The position numbers were made by a program, and so were the translations under genes. Shown here in pieces: positions 1 to 7,116 of a DNA stretch of 7,218 nt. A model generated the notes under the pieces. That model did no database searches. It saw nothing but the letters and a program-made list of their open reading frames with translations, and was not told where the DNA came from. Position 1 is the stretch's first letter. The number at the start of each line of letters is the position of its first letter. The DNA comes from an uncultured Porphyromonadaceae bacterium (GTDB lineage: Bacteria; Bacteroidota; Bacteroidia; Bacteroidales; UBA11471). The stretch lies in NCBI GenBank assembly GCA_900542765.1, contig UQOX01000049.1, forward strand, positions 1 to 7,218, read 5' to 3'.

Positions 1-899
1 AAAAGACCACCGACCTCATTTATGTTCCCACCGACGGCACCCATACCCAGGCTACCGGTGCCGCCCTCTATGCCCAGATGGTGGCGGCCGACTTGAAGGA
101 ACAAGGTATTCTCAAACGCCAGGTACGCCCCGAGACGCCTATCGTTCTGAATCCTGAGGCCATCGACTTCGGCTCGCTCTATGTGGGCGACGAATCCCGC
201 ATCTGTTTCGATTTTGTCGGACTGTCGCTCCCGGCTTCGGAAAGTGAAGTGACGATAACGGCGCCCCAAGGCATGACCATCGCGGCCAGCCCCGAAGCTC
301 CCAAGAACGAGAAAATCGTTCTGCCATACAGCGACGGGAAATTGTGGAATCAGTGTTTCTATCTCTATTTCAACCCGACGCAGGCCGGGAATGTGAACGA
401 CTGTGTGACCATTACCTGCGGAAAAATAAAACGCACGATTCCCGTCACGGCCGAATGCAAGGCCATCAGTAAGGAGACCCCAAAAACGATACGGGTCAAA
501 AAATATGCGTTGAAAGGGTTGCAGCAAGACTCGTTGGGCATCACCATCGAGAAAGGAGAGTGGCCGGCCGACATCGATGAGTCGGGCAGCCGGTATGTCG
601 AGTTCTTTGTCAAAGGTCTGAAAAAAAGTTTTATCGTCCGTCAAATCACCTTTACGCTCTCAGGCAAAGTGGCCTACCGTGCCGCCGTCTCGAAAGGTGG
701 CGATTTCTATCCGAGAACCGACTTGGGTGAAAACCAACGGGCAACAGAGGAGATACAAAAAATAGTCCTTCCCGTAAATGTCACCATCAAACCGGGCGAG
801 CGGTTGGGCATGCGCATCTTCCCGTGGAGTACCGAAGCGACCAATTCGCTGCACTTCACCATCGAAGACTTCACTTTGGAAGGCATGGAAATTGAGTAA
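1..899 (+). CDS. SGNH/GDSL-type esterase, C-terminal part, with two beta-sandwich modules (5' truncated)
   Basis: The reading frame is open from base 3 to a TAA at 897-899, giving 298 visible residues; the N-terminus lies outside the window. Visible residues 9-37 contain Asp11-Gly-Thr-His14 followed by a Gly-Ala-rich helix. This matches the last conserved block of SGNH/GDSL hydrolases, where Asp and His complete the catalytic triad with a Ser that would lie upstream. Rhamnogalacturonan acetylesterase-like enzymes are a typical Bacteroidota example. Residues about 44-155 form an Ig-like module starting with an IDFGSLYVGDE stretch, reminiscent of ASH/HYDIN-type domains. Residues about 165-298 form a second beta-rich module ending in an RIFPWSTEATN-type segment, a pattern I associate with accessory domains of Bacteroidota pectin- and polysaccharide-active proteins. 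The next gene starts 31 bases downstream in the same direction, so an operon is likely. Esterase activity is well supported by the DGTH block; the substrate is unknown. The first ATG in view (78) is internal to the catalytic domain and is not the start. Confidence 0.8.
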   Translation, partial: KTTDLIYVPTDGTHTQATGAALYAQMVAADLKEQGILKRQVRPETPIVLNPEAIDFGSLYVGDESRICFDFVGLSLPASESEVTITAPQGMTIAASPEAPKNEKIVLPYSDGKLWNQCFYLYFNPTQAGNVNDCVTITCGKIKRTIPVTAECKAISKETPKTIRVKKYALKGLQQDSLGITIEKGEWPADIDESGSRYVEFFVKGLKKSFIVRQITFTLSGKVAYRAAVSKGGDFYPRTDLGENQRATEEIQKIVLPVNVTIKPGERLGMRIFPWSTEATNSLHFTIEDFTLEGMEIE

Positions 900-930
900 T
901 ACGATTCGCTCACGACAAAAAGATTAAAAT

Positions 931-2337
931 ATGAAAAATATTGTCATCGCATTGTTTCTCGTGTGTCTGTCAAGTGCGAGTATGGCCGATAACATTCCGT
1001 TCAGTCACCCGGCAAACCTTTTCGATGCCTCAAACAGTAACACGCTGGGACTTTCCGTGGCACCCGGGAGTGAAACGGTCACGGTCTTTGCTCCCGGCGA
1101 CGGAACCGACCATTTCAGCAACGGTGTTGTCATGATAGCCTTTAAAGGTGCCTTGTATTGCATGTGGCAAAGTTCACAAACCGACGAAGATGCCGCCGAT
1201 ACCTGGGTGGCATACAGCCGCAGTCTCGATGAGGGGAAAACATGGAGCGCCCCCATGGTTCTCGCCGAAGATATAGAGAACGGTTACTGCTCCTCGGGAG
1301 GTTGGCACGCAACGGCCGACACGCTGGTGGCCTATATCAATACCTGGCCCGATAATCTGATCCCAAAAGGGGGATATACCCGATATGTAACCAGTACCGA
1401 CGGGATAAATTGGAGTGCTCCCGCTGATGTTACGATGGCCGATGGCTCACGCATTGAAGGTATCTTCGAACAAGATCCTCATGTGCTTCCCAACGGCCGC
1501 ATCGTGAATGCGACACACAAGCAGCCCGGCCTGAAAGTGATGCCTATCTATACCGACGACCCGCTGGGAGTGAGCGGCTGGAAAGAGGGCGCCTTCACTT
1601 TTACCGACAAAGGCGAACAGTCCCGTGAATTGGAACCGAGCCTATATTGGAAATCCGACGGTACATTGGTCATGATATTTCGCGACCAGAACAGCACCTA
1701 CCTTAAAATGGCGGCCACCAGTACCGACAATGGTGAAACGTGGAGCAATGCCGCACTGACAGATTTTCCCGATGCCCGCACCAAACAAAGTGCCGGGAAT
1801 CTTCCCGATGGCACGGCCTATTTTGCCGGCAATCCGGTAAACAACAAAACCCGCATTCCGTTGGTCCTCACGCTGAGCAAAGACGGGAATGTGTTCGACA
1901 CCGCCTACTTGCTGCGCAGCAACGACGAGATGCCCCCACTACGTTATGAGGGCTCGGCCAAGCGGGCCGGGTATCACTATCCCAAGTCGATGGTATATAA
2001 TGATTATTTATATGTGGCATACGCTACGAACAAAGAAGATGTGCAATATACACGCGTACCGTTGTCGTCTATTTCCCTCAACGAGAGCGGCGGCATTGCA
2101 ACTGAGACAACCGATGATGCGGGCGTTTTCCTCTCGGGACATGAACTTTGCATACGGCTTGCCTCGGCGTCGCCTGTGGAAATCGAGGTATATGCCGTTT
2201 CGGGGCACTGTGTGGCTCGATTCGAAGCCTGTGGAGAAGTGTCGCGACACGACATCTCGGCTCTTGCCAAAGGGGTGTATGTCGTGCGTGTAAAGACGGC
2301 ACAAAAGGTAACTTCCCACGCCGTCATCATCAAATAA
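931..2337 (+). CDS. Secreted sialidase-superfamily beta-propeller protein with C-terminal sorting-like domain
   Basis: This is a 468-residue protein with a signal peptide (about residues 1-19, cleavage near SMA|DN; the Cys at 12 lacks a lipobox, so it is not a lipoprotein). Asp-box (BNR) repeats are at residues 96-105 (SRSLDEGKTW), 155-161 (STDGINW) and 264-271 (STDNGETW), with a weaker one at 316-320, which indicates a six-bladed sialidase-like propeller. Glu235 and Arg251 in an EPSLYWKSDGTLVMIFRDQ segment resemble the sialidase strand carrying a triad arginine. However, the N-terminal RIP motif with the first triad arginine is absent; the equivalent strand reads SNGVVMIAF. True neuraminidase activity is therefore doubtful, and another exo-hydrolase or lyase of the propeller clan is equally possible. 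Residues about 400-468 (IEVYAVSGHCVARF, then LAKGVYVVRV) match the type IX secretion type A sorting domain pattern. It lies 31 bases after the esterase gene with an A-rich leader before the ATG, and ends just before a strong terminator. Confidence 0.85.
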   Translation: MKNIVIALFLVCLSSASMADNIPFSHPANLFDASNSNTLGLSVAPGSETVTVFAPGDGTDHFSNGVVMIAFKGALYCMWQSSQTDEDAADTWVAYSRSLDEGKTWSAPMVLAEDIENGYCSSGGWHATADTLVAYINTWPDNLIPKGGYTRYVTSTDGINWSAPADVTMADGSRIEGIFEQDPHVLPNGRIVNATHKQPGLKVMPIYTDDPLGVSGWKEGAFTFTDKGEQSRELEPSLYWKSDGTLVMIFRDQNSTYLKMAATSTDNGETWSNAALTDFPDARTKQSAGNLPDGTAYFAGNPVNNKTRIPLVLTLSKDGNVFDTAYLLRSNDEMPPLRYEGSAKRAGYHYPKSMVYNDYLYVAYATNKEDVQYTRVPLSSISLNESGGIATETTDDAGVFLSGHELCIRLASASPVEIEVYAVSGHCVARFEACGEVSRHDISALAKGVYVVRVKTAQKVTSHAVIIK

Positions 2338-2354
2338 TGCCGACTTTCATCGAG

Positions 2355-2396
2355 CAAAAACAGCGCAGAACCGTTCTGCGCTGTTTTTGTTTTTTT
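2355..2396. terminator. Bidirectional intrinsic terminator between convergent genes
   Basis: There is a perfect inverted repeat with 16-base arms (2355-2370 and 2374-2389) around the loop CCG at 2371-2373. The core of the arm is CAGCGCAGAA / TTCTGCGCTG. The outer arm is A5/T5, and a further run of T continues at 2390-2396. On the plus strand this is a textbook rho-independent terminator, 17 bases after the propeller stop codon. The A5 at 2356-2360 gives a shorter U-run in the opposite direction, so it can also terminate the minus-strand GH67 transcript, whose stop is at 2436-2438. Confidence 0.93.
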
Positions 2397-2435
2397 CCCT
2401 GCCCGAAACTTGTAGCATTCAAGAGTTGAGGAAAA

Positions 2436-4475
2436 TCAATTATGATGTTTCATGTCGAGTTTTATCTGTTTCAATTCGTCGAGGGTATAGACCGGAGGTT
2501 CCACGCCGGCAGGGAAAGGCAGCCGGGAGAAGGTCTGGAAATAGAGCAGGCAGGCTTCTTTCCACCACACGGCATCGTGTAGTTGCACCCGGAGACGCGT
2601 CTCGACGTGTGCAAAACGCTCGGTATCGATGTAAGAAGCGACCGACTGCCAGATACCGGCCAGTTCGCGGGCGGAGTCGACACCCCGCTGGTAGGTGAGG
2701 CAAAGCTCGTCCCACAACGTGCGTTGCGAGGCCATGACGTGTGTCCACGGGACGTGATGGAACCAGAGCAACAACGACTCGGGACAACGGTCGATGTCGT
2801 TGAAGCGGGAGCGCAACGGTTCGGCATACTGGGCGACAGCGTTGCTGCCCGCCTGCGTGCGGTCGAAGCCGATGCCCGTGCTGTCGGCCCGGTGATAATA
2901 GGAGGGAAGCCAGTCGGGGCGCATGCCTTTGCGGTAGCCCCACGGTTCGGGCCCGTAATGGTGGCCGAAGGCAAAGAGGTGATGCAGCCCCAACGGCATC
3001 ATGTAATCGACCGCGGCTTCGCGCGAGAGCATCATGGCGCGTTTCAGGGGGACGACACAACGGTCGTCGTGCGAGAAGGTCTGCCGCAGCCACTCCTCGG
3101 CAATCGTCTCGGACGAGAGGGTGTCGCACCAGGCCAAGCGACCGAAGGCGTACCAGTTGGCTTGGGCGAAATGATGGCCGCACCAGTTGGTGTCGAGACC
3201 GATGTTGGCGACTCCGGCAATCGCCGTGCGGGAGAGCGGGAATGCCGAACCGTCGGTAACGCGTGCTACCGTCGAGCCGGGTCCGCACGCATAGGTGTCG
3301 CTGTCGAGACACTCCTCATAGAGCGGTGCAAGGAAAACCAAGTGATTGGAAAAGCCCAAATACTCCTGTGTAATCTGAAATTCGGGCATGACCGGCGTGT
3401 GGCGCATGGCGCCGAAAAGGGGGCTGAACGGTTCGCGCGGCTGGAAATCGACCGGGCCGTTCTTGACCTGTATGATGACGTTCTCGCGGAAGGAGGAATC
3501 GAGCGGAAGGAACTCGGTGTAGGCTTGTTTCGCACGGTCGGCCTCGGTGGGGTTATACACAAATGCCCGCCACATGACCACCCCGCCGTGGGGAGCCAGC
3601 GCGTCGGCCAGCATGTTGGCGCCGTCGGCATGGGTGCGGTCGTAGTCCTGCGGACCCGGCAACCCTTCGGAGTTGGCCTTTACCAGGAAACCGCCGAAAT
3701 CGGGAATCAACGCATATATCTCCTCCACCTTGTCGCGCCACCAGCCGGCGACACGGGTGTCGAGCGGGTCGGCCGTAGGAAGTCCGCCGAGAGCCATCGG
3801 CGACGAGAAATTGATGGAGAGATAGACCTTCATGCCATAGGGGCGCAACACGTCGGCAATCTGCCGCACCTTGGCGAGATGCAGTGAGTCGAGCACCCGG
3901 GGCGAGGCATTCACATTGTTGAGGACCGTGCCGTTGATGCCCACCGAGGCGTTGGCCCGGGCATAAGCCCGGTACAAGACACGACGCAACGAGTCGCCCT
4001 CCCACCAGATGGAACGGCCGGCGTACCCCCGCTCGACACTGCCGTCGAGGTTGTCCCAGTGGTTGAGCAGGCGCAATTCGTAAGAAGGTTTTTCGCGCAC
4101 ATCATACGAAGTCGCCCAACGCCCCGAAGCGTAATCGCGCAGAAGACGGTAGACCCCGTAAAGCGCGGCGCGTTCGCTTCCACCGGCAACCACGCACAAG
4201 CTGTCGACCGTGCGCACGATAAATTCTTCTTCACCGAGACTTCGCAACTCGGCTTTGGGGATATACCGGCGCAGGCGGCGGTCACCGGCCGTCGCCACGA
4301 GGGCGTGCTTCACGGGCAGGAGCGCCATTTCGCTACGGGCGATGTCGAGTGTCGAAAGCCCGTCGGCCAGCTCAGGAGAGGCCGGCAACCACAGACGGCT
4401 CCCGTCTTCGGCGGCAAGAGGAAAGGCAAGACAAACAATCAGGAAGAGGAATGCAAAATTTTTCTTCATTGTCAT
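2436..4475 (-). CDS. GH67 alpha-glucuronidase, periplasmic
   Basis: This enzyme hydrolyses alpha-1,2-linked glucuronic or 4-O-methylglucuronic acid from the non-reducing end of short xylo-oligosaccharides. From the ATG at 4475 it is 679 residues, close to the usual GH67 length. GH67 hallmarks are plain: the proposed acid Glu270 in KANSEG, Asp343 in NGPVDFQ and Glu371 in QITQEYLG. Their spacing (73 and 28 residues) equals that of the characterised Cellvibrio enzyme (Glu292, Asp365, Glu393). Other family segments include HADGAN and WRAFVYNP. The N-terminus has a signal peptide (MKKNFAFLFLIVCLAFPLAA) with no lipobox, so a periplasmic location is expected. Start choice: the upstream esterase ends at 4477, one base before the ATG at 4475. 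A second ATG at 4469 is equally plausible, and the longer frame from 4502 would put charged residues before the signal peptide, so I rejected it. The near-contact suggests translational coupling. It is the last gene of the minus-strand block. Confidence 0.96.
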   Translation of the reverse strand: MTMKKNFAFLFLIVCLAFPLAAEDGSRLWLPASPELADGLSTLDIARSEMALLPVKHALVATAGDRRLRRYIPKAELRSLGEEEFIVRTVDSLCVVAGGSERAALYGVYRLLRDYASGRWATSYDVREKPSYELRLLNHWDNLDGSVERGYAGRSIWWEGDSLRRVLYRAYARANASVGINGTVLNNVNASPRVLDSLHLAKVRQIADVLRPYGMKVYLSINFSSPMALGGLPTADPLDTRVAGWWRDKVEEIYALIPDFGGFLVKANSEGLPGPQDYDRTHADGANMLADALAPHGGVVMWRAFVYNPTEADRAKQAYTEFLPLDSSFRENVIIQVKNGPVDFQPREPFSPLFGAMRHTPVMPEFQITQEYLGFSNHLVFLAPLYEECLDSDTYACGPGSTVARVTDGSAFPLSRTAIAGVANIGLDTNWCGHHFAQANWYAFGRLAWCDTLSSETIAEEWLRQTFSHDDRCVVPLKRAMMLSREAAVDYMMPLGLHHLFAFGHHYGPEPWGYRKGMRPDWLPSYYHRADSTGIGFDRTQAGSNAVAQYAEPLRSRFNDIDRCPESLLLWFHHVPWTHVMASQRTLWDELCLTYQRGVDSARELAGIWQSVASYIDTERFAHVETRLRVQLHDAVWWKEACLLYFQTFSRLPFPAGVEPPVYTLDELKQIKLDMKHHN

Positions 4476-4476
4476 T

Positions 4477-6420
4477 TTATGGAGTCGGTGTTTCGGAATC
4501 AATCTCTATTTCAAAAGGCGAGGCAGGCAACCCTTCCTTGTTGCGCAGCAACGGTTTGCCGGGATTGTCGGCCCAGGCATAACGCACACGGCGAGGGTTA
4601 TCGACCGGTGAGAGCAGTGTCACCGTGTCATCGCCGACGGCAAGGACGCGTGCCCACGCATGGCAGCCGTCTTTTCCTTGCACCGAGAAGCCCCGCAGGC
4701 TGTCTTCATAGAAAAGCGGCGAACCGCCGTTGTCGAATTGCAACACGATTGTGTCGCCTTGGCAACAGGCACCTTCGACCATCGGAGCCGTCGTCACGTT
4801 TTCTCCATAGGCGAGGCGGAAGAGCTGGCGAGCCACACGGTCGGCTACGGTTTTCTTGTCGAGGGGGTGAATGTCGTTCCATTCGCCGGTGCCCAATGTT
4901 ACGGCCAGTCCCACGTCAGGAAGGTCGAGGGAGATGCGGCGCTGCACTTCGCGCATGGCAGCCCAACCGCTCTCCGAGGGATAGGAGCGCTCGGCCATGA
5001 ATTCGGGCAGTTGCACCACAATGAACGGGAGCCCGTCATTACCGAGCAGGGTGCGCCACCTCCCGATAAGGAGTGGCAGCAGTTCGGCATAACGCCGGGT
5101 GTCGTCCGTGTTCGACTCGCCCTGATACCACACCACGGCACGCACGCCATAGGAAGCCAGCGGCGCCATCATGCTGTTGTAGAGAGCCGTGGGCTGCCAC
5201 ATAAAGAATGTCTCTCCCGGTAGAGGGGGCATCACGGCTCCGCGGCGGAAAAGCCACTCCCCATCGAGCGGAATCGCCTTTTCGCCCTGCTCGATGCGGT
5301 AGGGCTTGTCGGGAACAAAAGCCGGGGTGCCGCTGTAACTGAGCAGGCGCACCGACACCACATTGTCGACGTTGCGACGCAGCAGACCCGCCGGGACGGT
5401 ATATTTGCGGGGAGGATACTGGTAAGAGGTCGTGCCCACGAAACGGCCGTTGACAAAGACCGAGTCGGCATCGACCAGACAGCCCAGCCGCAGGAGGGAG
5501 GCTTGTGCGGTGTCGATGGACGAGGCGTCGAAGTGATGGCGCCACCAGGTCGAACCGTTCAGCACACGCCCGTCGGCATCGCGCGCCCACGAGGGGTCAA
5601 AAGGCGAGCAGCGCGTCCAGTCGCTGTCGTCACTCTCGCCGGCCGACCAGCGACCGCAGCCGGGGTCTTCGCGGTTGAGCGCCTCGACCCACAAGCAGCG
5701 CCGCAGGCGTTCGCTCTTCACCACCGACTGCACATAGGCTTCGTCGCGGTTGAGATAGAGGGTGTTCCGCATCGACGGATAGTCGTGCAACGACGCTTCG
5801 TCGAGCCACGACTCGACCGTGGAGCCTCCCACCGCATTGTTGATGATACCCACAGGCACACCCGTGCGCTCATGGAGCTGGCGGGCCAGGAAATAGCCCA
5901 ACGCCGAGAAGTGCATCGCCGATTCGGGCGTAAGTGCCACCCAGCGGCAGGTCGGCAGGTCGTTTTGCGGCCCTTCAAAGGTGTAGGTGGTAGGTATGCG
6001 CAACTGGCGAATGGCGGCATTTTCGTAATTTGACACCTCCTCGGCAAAGAGGTCGACGACGCGCGATACGGGCAGTTCCATGTTCGACTGTCCGGCACAC
6101 AATATTACGTCACCCACCCACACATCGGTGAGCGTGGTGTCGTTGACACGCATCGTGTAGGGCCCGCCGGGTTTCTGGGCGGGGAGGGTTATTTGCCAGA
6201 GACCCTGCGCATCGGTCGTGGCACGGTATTTTTTCCCGCGGAAAGCAAGTACGATATTCTCTCCCGCATCGCCCCGGCCGTGCAACGTGAGCGGCTGCCC
6301 GCGTTGCAATACCATGCCCGAGGCGATATGTTGCGGCAACCGCACCCGTGCCTGCACATCGACGGGGTCGTGTGTCCAAAAGAAGAGCGAGAGTATCGCA
6401 AAAAGAAACAGTTTTTTCAT
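4477..6420 (-). CDS. Secreted SGNH O-acetylesterase (sialate O-acetylesterase/acetylxylan esterase-like) with inserted jelly-roll domain
   Basis: This is a 647-residue protein with a signal peptide (MKKLFLFAILSLFF, cleavage near VQA|R), probably periplasmic. It begins with a small beta domain (about 27-97), then the SASA-type SGNH catalytic domain: nucleophile Ser112 in GQSNMELP, NNAVGGSTVESWL (194-206), WYQGESN (431-437) and the terminal Asp516-Ile-His518. Between the two catalytic halves, residues about 245-400 form an insert with a GH2-type jelly-roll look (DSDW, WWRHHFD, VFVNGRFVG, PLDGEW). This split arrangement is seen in Bacteroidota proteins annotated as sialate 9-O-acetylesterase and, as I recall, in CE20 acetylesterases. 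Because a GH67 gene follows one base later, the substrate is more likely acetylated xylan oligosaccharide than sialic acid; this is an inference from context. The start ATG (6418-6420) directly precedes the signal peptide and has no clear Shine-Dalgarno sequence. GC content is very high here (44 of 60 bases in 5641-5700). Confidence 0.93.
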   Translation of the reverse strand: MKKLFLFAILSLFFWTHDPVDVQARVRLPQHIASGMVLQRGQPLTLHGRGDAGENIVLAFRGKKYRATTDAQGLWQITLPAQKPGGPYTMRVNDTTLTDVWVGDVILCAGQSNMELPVSRVVDLFAEEVSNYENAAIRQLRIPTTYTFEGPQNDLPTCRWVALTPESAMHFSALGYFLARQLHERTGVPVGIINNAVGGSTVESWLDEASLHDYPSMRNTLYLNRDEAYVQSVVKSERLRRCLWVEALNREDPGCGRWSAGESDDSDWTRCSPFDPSWARDADGRVLNGSTWWRHHFDASSIDTAQASLLRLGCLVDADSVFVNGRFVGTTSYQYPPRKYTVPAGLLRRNVDNVVSVRLLSYSGTPAFVPDKPYRIEQGEKAIPLDGEWLFRRGAVMPPLPGETFFMWQPTALYNSMMAPLASYGVRAVVWYQGESNTDDTRRYAELLPLLIGRWRTLLGNDGLPFIVVQLPEFMAERSYPSESGWAAMREVQRRISLDLPDVGLAVTLGTGEWNDIHPLDKKTVADRVARQLFRLAYGENVTTAPMVEGACCQGDTIVLQFDNGGSPLFYEDSLRGFSVQGKDGCHAWARVLAVGDDTVTLLSPVDNPRRVRYAWADNPGKPLLRNKEGLPASPFEIEIDSETPTP

Positions 6421-6452
6421 GGTACAAATGTGTTTTTGGAATAAAGAAATCT

Positions 6453-6473
6453 CCCATGTCCGCCGGACATGGG
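6453..6473 (-). terminator. GC-rich hairpin between DUF695 gene and esterase gene; weak terminator or leader hairpin
   Basis: A perfect inverted repeat has 9-base arms CCCATGTCC (6453-6461) and GGACATGGG (6465-6473) with a 3-base loop. Read on the minus strand it is followed by a T-rich but interrupted stretch (AGATTTCTTTAT, 6452-6441), so it could be a modest intrinsic terminator for the DUF695 gene. It ends only 32 bases before the esterase ATG, and I see no promoter in those 32 bases. It may therefore instead act as an attenuator, an mRNA stabiliser, or a protein-binding site. Confidence 0.55.
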
Positions 6474-6565
6474 TAACTCGGCGCCATACACACCCGAAGG
6501 GTCGCCTCTTCGCGACGCGGGATTCCCGGGAACACCGGACGCGCTTGTCGGCAGGCTATGGCATG
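6474..6565. other. Intergenic spacer with small palindromes, no gene or promoter recognised
   Basis: This is the rest of the spacer between the DUF695 stop and the hairpin. It contains a 10-base palindrome TTCCCGGGAA (6525-6534) and a short potential stem GTCGC/GCGAC around the sequence near 6500-6516. I found no TAnnTTTG box on the minus strand here, and no coding potential that is more than a shadow of high GC content. Confidence 0.4.
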
Positions 6566-7030
6566 TCACTCTTCCTCGTCGTCGAAGAAGACATCGCGGC
6601 AGGCATCGCCGCAGAGCGAACGCATCTCGCGGTACTCGTTCCACTCGGCATCTTTCTCGGTGTAGATGGTGATGGGCAGTTGTTCGAATGGAGCCAAAGC
6701 CTCATTGAGCCGTTCGCCGAAAGCCGGGATATTGCGGGTGTAGAAAACCCAGGTGCGGGCACCGTCGCCTGTGTAGATGCCGGTGAGAATAGCCAGTTTG
6801 TCCTTCTCCATGGCTTTGCGCAGGGCCTCCTGCGGAGCTTCCATGCGCATCGATTCTTCCTCAGTGGGCATACCTTGTGCATCGGCCTCATAAGGCCAGG
6901 TTATCTCCACGCGTTCGCGCAATTTGCCCGACTCCATGAAGGCGTCGATCTCATCGCGGCCACTCACGAACATCACGGCGCCGTTGTCGCTCTCGGTCAC
7001 TGTGGTAAACCAGTTATCGGTCAGTTTCAT
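6566..7030 (-). CDS. DUF695-family protein of unknown function
   Basis: This is a 154-residue cytoplasmic-looking protein with no signal peptide and no membrane segment. The start is taken at the ATG 7028-7030 (MKLTDNWFTT). The frame runs further upstream to 7147, but that extension is Arg/Cys-rich, unlike the domain, and would overlap the promoter and repeat region. The body (about residues 4-136) has the DUF695 pattern as I know it: an opening W-x-x-x-x-x-E segment, a central ITWPYEADAQGMPTEEE followed by an amphipathic helix, LAILTGIYTGDGARTWVFYTRN, and a closing ITIYTEKDAEWNEYREM. The family's biochemical role is not established. The C-terminus has Cys140 and Cys144 (CGDAC) and an acidic tail DDEEE. 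It is the first gene of the minus-strand block, 145 bases ahead of the esterase with a hairpin between them. It could be an independent housekeeping gene rather than part of the xylan pathway. Confidence 0.85.
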   Translation of the reverse strand: MKLTDNWFTTVTESDNGAVMFVSGRDEIDAFMESGKLRERVEITWPYEADAQGMPTEEESMRMEAPQEALRKAMEKDKLAILTGIYTGDGARTWVFYTRNIPAFGERLNEALAPFEQLPITIYTEKDAEWNEYREMRSLCGDACRDVFFDDEEE

Positions 7031-7116
7031 AACAAAGATTCTTTTTTGTCGGGGCGTCCGACGTCCCGTGCAGCACCCGAAGCATCGGCACACGTCGCGG
7101 TACAAGCCCTCACCGA

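Noticed and set aside
939..975. Lipoprotein signal for the propeller enzyme based on a Cys in the leader
   Set aside because: The residues before the Cys are FLV, which do not fit a lipobox requiring Gly, Ala or Ser at -1. An SMA|DN signal peptidase I site fits better.
2583..3887. A 434-codon open frame on the plus strand opposite the alpha-glucuronidase gene
   Set aside because: It is antisense to a well-supported GH67 gene of about 65% GC, where stop codons are rare in all frames. The translation shows no recognisable domain and is low-complexity Gly/Val/Arg-rich.
4470..4502. Upstream ATG at 4502 as the GH67 start
   Set aside because: It would add a charged stretch (IPKHRLHK) before the signal peptide and overlap the esterase gene by 26 bases. 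The ATGs at 4475 or 4469 fit the signal peptide better.
6426..6433. CACATTTG on the minus strand as a -7 promoter box for the esterase gene
   Set aside because: It is one base off consensus, has no TTTG about 20 bases upstream, and lies so close to the ATG (6420) that transcription would start at or inside the coding sequence.
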